DNA of 64,000 bases from Linum tenue (taxonomy: Eukaryota > Streptophyta > Magnoliopsida > Malpighiales > Linaceae): contig CAMGYJ010000009.1 of assembly GCA_946122785.1 (NCBI GenBank), forward strand, positions 29,609,633-29,673,632. The letters are read 5' to 3'. A program made the position numbers and the translations under genes. The notes beneath the pieces were generated by a model, which worked only from the letters and a program-made list of their open reading frames with translations, did no database searches and was not told where the DNA came from. Shown one piece after another: positions 56,641 through 64,000 of this stretch (positions within the stretch are counted from its first letter, which is position 1; the number at the start of each line of letters is the position of its first letter).

Positions 56641-57542
56641 CATCAAATTACCAAATACATTACTTTACTTTATTTATATTTAATTGATAATTTTATTGAA
56701 TAGTTAAATTAACCAAAATTTTAATTTATCTATTATATTAATATTGTCATGATCTCAAGTGACCTTCATGTTTCAATTTTTATAATTTTCTTAAAATACG
56801 TAAAATCAAGTGAGTTTCATATTTTTTAAATTTCCTATACGAAATGAAAAAATAATTTTACTTAAGTTTAGAATGAAAAACTTTATTTTGAAAAACTATG
56901 TATTGTATATTTTTATAATTATTCAAGTGGATTAGATGAAATTCGGGTTGAGTCGGTCGGGTTACGGGTTAGGCAGGTTGCGGGTTAATCGTGTTGCGGG
57001 TCAATCGGGTTCGGGTTAATCGGGTTGCGGGTTAATCGGGTTGCGGGTCGGGCGGGTTACGGGTTGTTGACTTTTAGTCAATTCGGGTTGCGGGTCGGGT
57101 TGATCGGGCGGGTTAATCGGGTCGGGCTATGTTTTGACACCTATAGTTACGTGTTCGGTTCCTCTACAACAATCAACAGTATAATTTATAGCTGAAAAGT
57201 AAAACTGCAACCCCATTCAAATTTTCCTGCCCATAGAGTGATTTTAGGAAGCTGATGTGGCAGGATGTTAAGCGGGAAAAAAATAAAACTCCCCGCCCAG
57301 AACTAAGAAACCGTCCCTCCTTCCACAAAAAAAAAAAAAAGAAACCGTCCCTCCCCAACTTTTCTCCTGGTTTCCCACGTTAATTTTCATTTAGTTTTCG
57401 TTTGACTGAAATTAAGCCCACCTTTTCTACTGGTTATTAAGAGAGAGAAGAAACTCACGGAAAGGGAAGCGCAATTGCAAGCACATTACACAGAGAGAGA
57501 GGGGGAAAGGTGAAAGGGAGGAGAAGGAAGGAGGTTACTTAC

Positions 57543-57740
57543 CCTTTTACAGATACGATCTGCGGAAGGAATGGAAGAAGCGATTAGGCAGGCGCAGAGG
57601 AGCTTCCCGTTGGCGGTAAAGTAGAAAGCGTCGGGGTTTCCATGGTTGGGGACCAAGGAGAGCTTTAGGGAGCGGAGGGTTTGGGGCTGCGATGGATCGA
57701 ATGTTAGGGTTTGGCGGCGGCGGGAATTTGGGGTTCTGAG
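57543..57740 (-). other. Exon-like block of unknown gene
   Basis: The minus frame TLTFDPSQPQTLRSLKLS, NPDAFYFTANGKLLCACLIA, SSIPSADRICKR ends at a good GTAAGT donor (57542). No ATG precedes it in frame: a TAG lies upstream. It looks protein-like but I do not recognise it. The + strand here (57740-58110) may instead be a leader. Both are uncertain. Confidence 0.25.
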
Positions 57741-58797
57741 GAGAACCTGGATCTATTTGGGGTGCATATTTGCGGGTAAACTTTCTAAGGTTTGGGAAGA
57801 CAAAATTGAATCGTGTAATTGAGGAGAGAAATCGGAAGAACACCGTCTCCCCCGCCGCCACGAACCCTGCTTCTTCTTTCTTCTCTGCTTCAGGCTCTAG
57901 AAGGTCGCTCCAAATCGCTCCAGCTACTCTTGGATGGGTTTGTTCTATTTCTCCCCCTTTCATTAACTCTTTACATTCTGGGTTCAATTCATATTCATTG
58001 CATTCTGAACGAGGGTGCTTTCCAAGACCCTAAGTTATTCAAATCTTTACAAAAAGAGGGCATTTTGTTCCCATTCCAAAGCTTTGTCCAAATAGGAAGC
58101 TAATTATGATACTGGAATCGACAGCTTCCAGCGACAAAGACGAAACCAGGAAAACACAGAAGTAAAAGAAAGATGGAGTCGCTGTCAAATTCTATTCAGT
58201 TAGAGTTAGTTAACTCTTTTCAGCATCACTGTTATTTTTAATGTTTGTTGTACATTAGCTCTGATGACTTTGAATGGTCCTAGGTAAACAAAGTTGCATA
58301 GCTATGAATGATAACATGATGAGCTGAATCGTCACTGTAAATGCTTGAAATTGTGTTAATTCCTGACCCCGACTCCGAAATTTCCCCTCCCAACCCTGAA
58401 CTCCCCTGCCATTTTAAAAAAAGAGAAAGAGTACATTAGTAATGACTAATGTAGGGAAACTGATGATATGATCTCATTGTCTAGGCATGTTGCTGCTTCA
58501 CATCATGCGCTTAGCGTGTGAAGGGGAACCTTAAATCCCACTCTATATTTAGCTCCGAGTTGTTAGCTATACCCGCTAACAATCATCTTGAAGAACCTTA
58601 GGCGTTCATTTTTTTCTCGCCCGAAAATTTCAATCCTGCTGAACCGTTGTAAAGATCTTTGCACAACTTTCAAATTGCACTATGATCCTGACCTGCCTCC
58701 CATTTGTTAAGCTTGAATCTTGATGAATGTTTGGGAAACTGTGGTTTGATGCGGTGATGTTGAAATATTTATGTTTGGAAATCTTGCTGCTCTGCAG

Positions 58798-58911
58798 GCA
58801 GCGTCTAAGCTGATAAAGAGCTCAGTTTTGCCGACTCTTGAAGAATACAGACCCATAATTCTGTCATCTCTCAAGTTCTCCAAGTTTACTTTTGGTACAG
58901 TTTCCCCTTAG
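58798..58911 (+). pseudogene. Synaptotagmin (SMP-domain) exon fragment
   Basis: After the acceptor CTCTGCAG the frame reads AASKLIKSSVLPTLEEYRPI then ILSSLKFSKFTFGTVSP and TAG. This is the well-conserved SMP-domain stretch of plant synaptotagmins, where family members continue with PQFTG. The stop comes from a small deletion. The remaining exons are absent. Plant synaptotagmins tether the ER to the plasma membrane; this is a stray exon. Confidence 0.75.
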
Positions 58912-58919
58912 TCAGGTTG

Positions 58920-60656
58920 GTCATCTTCTTTCTTTTCTATTGTGATTAGTTTGAGATTCGAAGTAGAGAATTGTGTTCCAATCGTATAATATTTTTTTCC
59001 GTATGCTCTGAACTCAATAGAGTCATGATTTGTGAAGTATCTTTTAAGAACATTGGTGCAGCTACCTAGGTCATGTAACTAAGGATAAAGTATGCATTTA
59101 TACTTGGTGGTAAGAGTTTTATTGCCCTTGCAAAATTGCAGGACTCGGAACTGAACTTACCACAAGTAGTCCATGTTGGATTAGAAAAGGCTGCCTCTTG
59201 ATTCCATCACCACCTCTGCTCCCATCTCTACCTTATGGTATTCTCTGCATATTTAGTATGAACCCATAATGGGATATTCAGGTAACATCTTACATCAATG
59301 TCTTGGTATTTGTATCCATGAACCAGATTAGAAGAAGCACATATCCCAATTGGGTGGGCTCAATCACTACATATTTTCTCCTCTCCTCCACAGAGGACCC
59401 GGACCCAACCTGAAGCCATGAGTGTAGAAGAGAAGGAACCATTTATGTGAAAGCTAAGTGGACCTTGAACCTGGATAAAGAGACCGTTGTAAGTATCGAA
59501 CGGTAAGTGGGGAGAGAGGGTAGTATATGATTGCAAATATAATTTGCTAGGATTGGTTGCTGCTCTACTCAATTGACAGTTAATTGGTTTTGGAGAAGTA
59601 TATGATTCCATGGGGCAACAACATCAATGGTTATTATGTCTCTAAATTGGTTTTTCACTTTCTATGCTGGCCCTTAATCCTTTTTGCCTATAGTGACAAG
59701 GTCAGTTTCTACACCCTCCCTTCTTTTCTCTCTTCTGTTGGCAGCAAAGTTGTGGCCGGTATGAATTTAGTTTAAGTCAGCAGAAGATGGAATTAGTAGG
59801 CGTCCAGACTGACTAGGGTGATAGTGTATAGTTTCTTGGGGTTTTGAACTCATTTTTCAATATTCTTCAACTGGTTATTCAATTCAAAAGCAACAAAGTT
59901 CCATGCTAAGTTACTCTCCTTATTGGATCTTTTAGTTGTGTATAATTCTTGGTTTCGTGATATGGTATTGGAGATATGAGCAGGTGAGGTTTGGAACGGA
60001 CCAGAGCATTAGCAGCAGTTGGTTGTGAGATGGTATGTGTAAAATGGAATCATGGTAATTACTTGGCTCTGCTCATATAGGTAGGCTATATTTGAACCTC
60101 AAGGGAAGAATTCTCTTGCCACTTTTTAAGCTTTTTGTTTAGGTTTCCAACATCAATGTGTGCCTGCTTTATGTCAACATAATCAATCTTAATTGAAAGC
60201 AATACTTCCCACTTTGTACACTCAATTTTTCTGTGTTTCACGGCTTTCTTATCTAACTTTTTTTGTTTCTAAATTGCCTCTATTTTGGATATAACTTGCA
60301 GTTTAGGCTATGTAATCAACAACTAATGATTTAATCCATGACCTTCAGAATAACGGTTTGAGTTTACATTTTCCTTATGTCATTAGTGCTTATAAGTAAT
60401 TTGTTGAGTTCTTATGCTAATGTACGGTCTCTTTTTTCTTTTTTTCCTTTAGTAGTTTGGTCCAAAGAAATCATGTGATCATCATTTTTTCTTAAGATCA
60501 CTAGGTTCATCGATTTAGTTTGGCAATCAAGCATTTAACCTTCGTTTAGTTCCTAATTGAGAGCGTAAGATCATTTGTATAATAATAGTATATGCCTCCG
60601 ATACTGTGTTAAGATGGAACTGAAATGAGTTTGATGTAATATCTTTGTTTGGTCCA
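58920..60656. other. Region without supported genes
   Basis: AT-rich sequence with intron-like composition. Small frames at 59360-59611 and 59584-59775 lack domains. It may be captured intron sequence of the synaptotagmin-derived fragment. Confidence 0.35.
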
Positions 60657-60664
60657 CTTTTATT

Positions 60665-61137
60665 CAGTGTTCAAGAAGACGCGATTAATCTCTCGCCTAG
60701 GCACGATTAATAGCTGGGCAGGAGGAAATCACCCAGTCTAGCCCTGGGTGATTGATCTAGGCACCTGGGCACTCGGAGACGTGTTTTCACTTTGGTGGGC
60801 GACGCCCAGAACAACTAATAAAGGGGAAATTGTAGTCTTTCTGTGAAAATCCCAAACCCTATTCTATTTCACATTTCCATTCGACTAGCCGCTCCCCTCA
60901 TTGACCACCAATGAGATCCCTCCTCATGGTTGGCGACTTGGGATGTTTGGGATTGTGGAAAATGGTTGTATGTATATTTGAATGGATGAATAATGATATG
61001 ACGACTTGAGTTTTTGTGGAATATGGCTTATATATCATTTTTTTTTTACGTTTAATCTCGCCTAGACAAGGACAAATCGGCATGGGTTTGGCGGTGCCTC
61101 CTCGCCTAGATAGCGCCTAGCGTCTTCTTGAACATTG
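60665..61137. mobile_element. hAT MITE with perfect 8-bp TSD
   Basis: CTTTTATT flanks both sides (60657-60664 and 61138-61145). The inverted ends are CAGTGTTCAAGAAGACGC and CAATGTTCAAGAAGACGC. Inner words TCTCGCCTAGGCAC and GCCTCCTCGCCTAGA are shared by the arms. The element is 473 bp and non-coding. Confidence 0.93.
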
Positions 61138-61165
61138 CTTTTATTTGGGAGTAATAGTCGTCTTT

Positions 61166-61935
61166 TTTTGTTGTTGGTAAAAAAGAGAGCTCAGACGGAC
61201 GCTCTAATCCTTAACTATTAATCATATTTAGGATCTGAGTCCCAAGCGCGTCAAAGTACAACCAGTAGTTGAGCATATGACTTGGGTTATCCACAAACCA
61301 GATCCCAAAATGAATAGTGTGTCCAAGTGAAGCCAAATAGTCCGCTACATAATTTCTCTCCCAGAACACATGCTCTAGCTGACTTCCCAGTCTTGAGCCA
61401 GCAGCTGTCGCACCTCTGCGACTAAAGTATGATGAGGATGACTGGAAGAATCGCCATTGACGAGGGCGAGCGTCGTTGCCGAATCTGTTTGCAGCTGAAG
61501 TTGTTGGATCCCTGTGTCCCAAGTCATGCTGAGTCCATGAAAAATCCCCGCCAGTTCAGCATGGATGATCGAGCCACCACCCAGATTGGCCGTAAAAGCT
61601 CTCACAAACTGACAGTCCTGTCCGCATAACGCTCCTCCTGCTGCTGAGTTCCCTTGGCTTGTGTTAACAGAGCCATCAATATTCAAACAGGTCCTTCCCT
61701 GCAGAGGTGGTTCCCAGCCAACTAGCCAAGCATCATTTCCACCCGCTCTGTAGCCTCCCCGAGAACCTGCCCAATCCTCCTGGAAGATTGATCAATCTGC
61801 ACTCGCATTTGCTGGATTTGGTAGGCTAACTGGGTTGTCGGCGCCAATAGTCTCTCGAAGACCCAGAGGTTTCTATTTTTCCATAGTTGCCAACAGAAAG
61901 TAGCGAAGAGGGATGCGTCTATCGGTCTATGGTAT
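61166..61935 (-). mobile_element. LINE 3' fragment with RNase H domain
   Basis: TAATAGTCGTCTTT (61152-61165) and TAATAGTCATCTTT (61936-61949) form a 14-bp TSD with one difference. Leftward it encodes FATFCWQLWKNRNLWVFE, CLNIDGSVNTSQGNSAAGG, AELAGIFHGLSMTW, LQTDSATTLAL, a frame change near 61380, then EHVFWERNYVADYLASLGH, the RNase H domain at the end of a plant LINE ORF2. It has a different RNase H type from the other LINEs here. The tail is AACAACAAAAAAA. Confidence 0.9.
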
Positions 61936-61949
61936 TAATAGTCATCTTT

Positions 61950-63380
61950 ATCACTATGCTTTTCATTTTATTTGTTGCTTCTAATTATAATGATCAACAG
62001 ATAAGTCAATAAAATATGTGATCGCGTTGACCTATCAATCAATTTGGAATTGTGCAAATTGTTCAAAATAAACACTATTTCAAGAGACATTGTTTTATGC
62101 AGGTATAACAGATCCATTCTCTACTAGCAAAAGCGAAGTCAATCATTTGCCTGGAGGGAGGGAAACATCTTTGGGAATCTTCTTGAAATTCCCCGACTTT
62201 TATTGTTGATCATCTGACCTTCCAAAAATAGCGATGAGCATAATGTAATTGTCCATTTTTTTGCAAGAGGATAATAGATTATTACCAACTAATTCACTAA
62301 TAATTCTTGAGCTTTACGGATGGTATTCTTTTTAATTAATTTTATTTATTATAGTAATTTATTGTTGTAAATTTTCACTTCATAATGTTAGTATACGTGT
62401 AACTATGAACATAATTGTTGAAAGCGTACTAATATTTGTGGATACGCGAAACCTTATATGCTATGAAATAGGTGGCAGACACAAGGACTGTCGTAAATTT
62501 AGCATATGTTATACTATCGAGCTAAAGGCCGAGCACAAAGCTAAGAACAAATTTATGAGCACACAAATTTTTGAAAAAAAAGTTTTTATTTGTTGGTGGC
62601 ACATATTTGTTATAAATTTTTAGAATCTTTCAAATGACATAGTAGACAAATCTATAAGTGTTGACTTTTAGATATCAAAGGCAACACCAAAATTAATTAT
62701 AAAAAATCCATATTGATTTTCTAAAATCATGAATCTTTTTCAGAAACTTAATTTTCACAACAAATGATTGTATGTTTGAATTATAGAGTGCCTTATTTAA
62801 TTAAAATTTTTGAAGAAATAATTGGAATATTTCAGATATGTCCATTATAATAGCATTGTACTATCCGTATACATTAATGTTAGCTATTAACAACCACAAC
62901 TCCTTTTGGAGATATATATTATTTAAAAGTGAATTATTAGTTAATAATTTGTATTTTCTCAATTAGTACCTAATGGTTGTCGACCATAAAATTTGAATCC
63001 TTTATTTGATAAATTTTATCCCTCCAAATTACTAATAGGGAAAATCCCTTGGAGTTTATAATTAATACTTCAATGCTTAATTATTTTATTTTCATGGATA
63101 TAATAGAAAAATAAGTGAATAATATCAAATTTTATGAAGAAATATTTTTGAAGTAATTTATTCTAACAATAGGAAGTGATTTTTTTTCTTACATGTAAAA
63201 AATATATAGACAACAGTAAGCGATAGCATGATCAATACAAATACATATAAACTAACTAATGTAACAATCAATAATTCGCACAAATATTAGTTTCAACCCA
63301 CTAATAAATTATTTAGACGATCCCAAATTATTTGAAAATATGAAAAAAAGATTAATATAAAAATATAATAAATAAAACTA
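61950..63380. other. AT-rich region, nothing recognised
   Basis: The sequence is strongly AT-rich up to the Helitron 3' end. The frame at 62405-62623 has no domain. Confidence 0.4.
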
Positions 63381-63539
63381 AATTCATCCGACCAACGGGT
63401 CGGGTAAAAAGCTAGTGATATATAAATACACCAATGTACTATGAAATTTGTACATTCTTATTATACTTTTTTGTACCCCATCGTGTTTTTTATGAATATT
63501 TTTTTTGTAACCCACCGTTACTAAATAGTATGTATCCTT

Positions 63540-63660
63540 TCATTTTCAATTTCAAAGTTACATATTTGCATATAAAATTTATATTTAATGTGACTTAGAC
63601 AATGATTTGCATTCTGATATAGTGTAAAAAAAAACATTTAAAAACATGGTAGCAGACATA
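63540..63660. repeat. Dispersed repeat, second copy of 54700-54840
   Basis: It shares TTTCAATTT, TTACATATTT, TATATTTAATG and AAAACATGGT in order with the 54700 copy. It lies just outside the Helitron end. 63661-64000 shows nothing further. Confidence 0.5.
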
Positions 63661-64000
63661 GAATGATACATAATTACACCAATACGGTATAAAATCGGAA
63701 AATTTTGGGTGTAATTTTTAGTTCATTGATAGAGTGAAAATTGAAATCATTATGGTATTGTTTTATACCACAATAATATTCAAAAGTCTCTGTGATGATA
63801 TTGCTGATAGACTTGCATTTTTTTTGTTTTATAGAATATAAAATTGAAGTTATTTATAGATCATATAAAATATATAAATATTCAATTATTGTATAGTGTG
63901 GAGCCAATACTTGAAAAATAGTAGATCGGATGTCTTTGATTTGCTTTTACAAAAAAGAAATTGTAAGTATTAATAGTTATTAACTATGTTGTTGTATGGA

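Larger units (their letters stand above)
54850..57145. mobile_element. hAT element, non-autonomous, 2.3 kb
   Basis: The ends are TATAGGTGTCAA and TTTTGACACCTATA, an inverted repeat. The flanks GTTATGTG (54842-54849) and GTTACGTG (57146-57153) are an 8-bp TSD with one difference. Both subterminal regions are packed with CGGGTT words on the same strand. No transposase frame is present. The interior holds two minisatellites and AT-rich filler. Confidence 0.9.
57173..63415 (+). mobile_element. Probable second Helitron, about 6.2 kb
   Basis: The 3' end is clear: hairpin CCGACC-AAC-GGGTCGG (63388-63403), spacer GTAAAAAG, CTAG|T at 63412-63415. The 5' end is inferred at A|TCAACAGTATAATTTATAGC (57173) because the next 60 bases align with the start of the first Helitron (GAAAAGTAAAAC and CATTCAAATTTTCCTGC against GGGAAAAACGGG and TATTTCAAATTTCCTGC). 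It holds a synaptotagmin exon and two later insertions. No Rep/helicase is seen. Confidence 0.5.

Noticed and set aside
57770..58103. Two plus-strand frames taken as the first exon of a synaptotagmin gene
   Set aside because: Neither resembles a synaptotagmin N-terminus and neither can be joined with confidence to the exon at 58798.

Overview
This is a plant nuclear window, most likely from a eudicot. It has GT-AG introns, Ty3/Gypsy and Ty1/Copia LTR retrotransposons, plant L1-type LINEs, hAT MITEs, Helitrons, plant mobile domain (PMD), FAR1 and Ulp1-type transposon-derived genes, and a plant MIR399 hairpin. I cannot name the species. Most of the 64 kb is transposon sequence, much of it nested. 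I can support only two loci that look intact and functional.

The intact protein gene is a vacuolar phosphate transporter of the SPX-MFS (PHT5/VPT) class. It is on the + strand, with a TATA box at 9410, a leader intron, and ten coding exons from 11189 to 15196 that predict 693 residues. The intact RNA gene is a MIR399 hairpin at about 29711-29830. It has a TATA box and two P1BS elements (GNATATNC, the PHR-binding motif) just upstream. Both belong to phosphate homeostasis. The transporter stores phosphate in the vacuole. miR399 represses PHO2 during phosphate starvation. They lie about 14.5 kb apart with only transposons and a dead gene between them.

Layout: 1-1979 is the 5' end of an Athila-like Gypsy element on the minus strand (gag, tRNA-Asp primer site, LTR), next to and probably inserted into the 3' end of a Tat-like Gypsy element (antisense extra ORF, PPT, LTR, 1980-4390). 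4400-9300 holds a segmental duplication, a hAT MITE with perfect target-site duplication (TSD), a PMD gene remnant and a Copia 3' end. 9400-15400 is the transporter. 16285-21060 is a decayed DUF1985/Ulp1-type gene whose 3' end was cut by a TIR element. 21343-26091 is a HOTHEAD-like GMC oxidoreductase pseudogene broken by a LINE, a hAT-like element and an LTR element. 28557-29211 is a LINE tail, followed by MIR399. 30665-35979 is a MITE split by a LINE and then by a short Gypsy element lacking RT and integrase. 36430-40640 holds a fold-back element and a long minus-strand LINE. 40641-46880 holds a CACTA-type transposase fragment, a FAR1-like pseudogene and a second, divergently transcribed Ulp1-like pseudogene.

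The right third holds two inverted copies of one long-TIR MITE, two Helitrons (50612-53705 and about 57173-63415) with gene fragments, a 2.3-kb hAT element with G-rich ends and internal minisatellites, a hAT MITE with perfect TSD, and a LINE with a 14-bp TSD.
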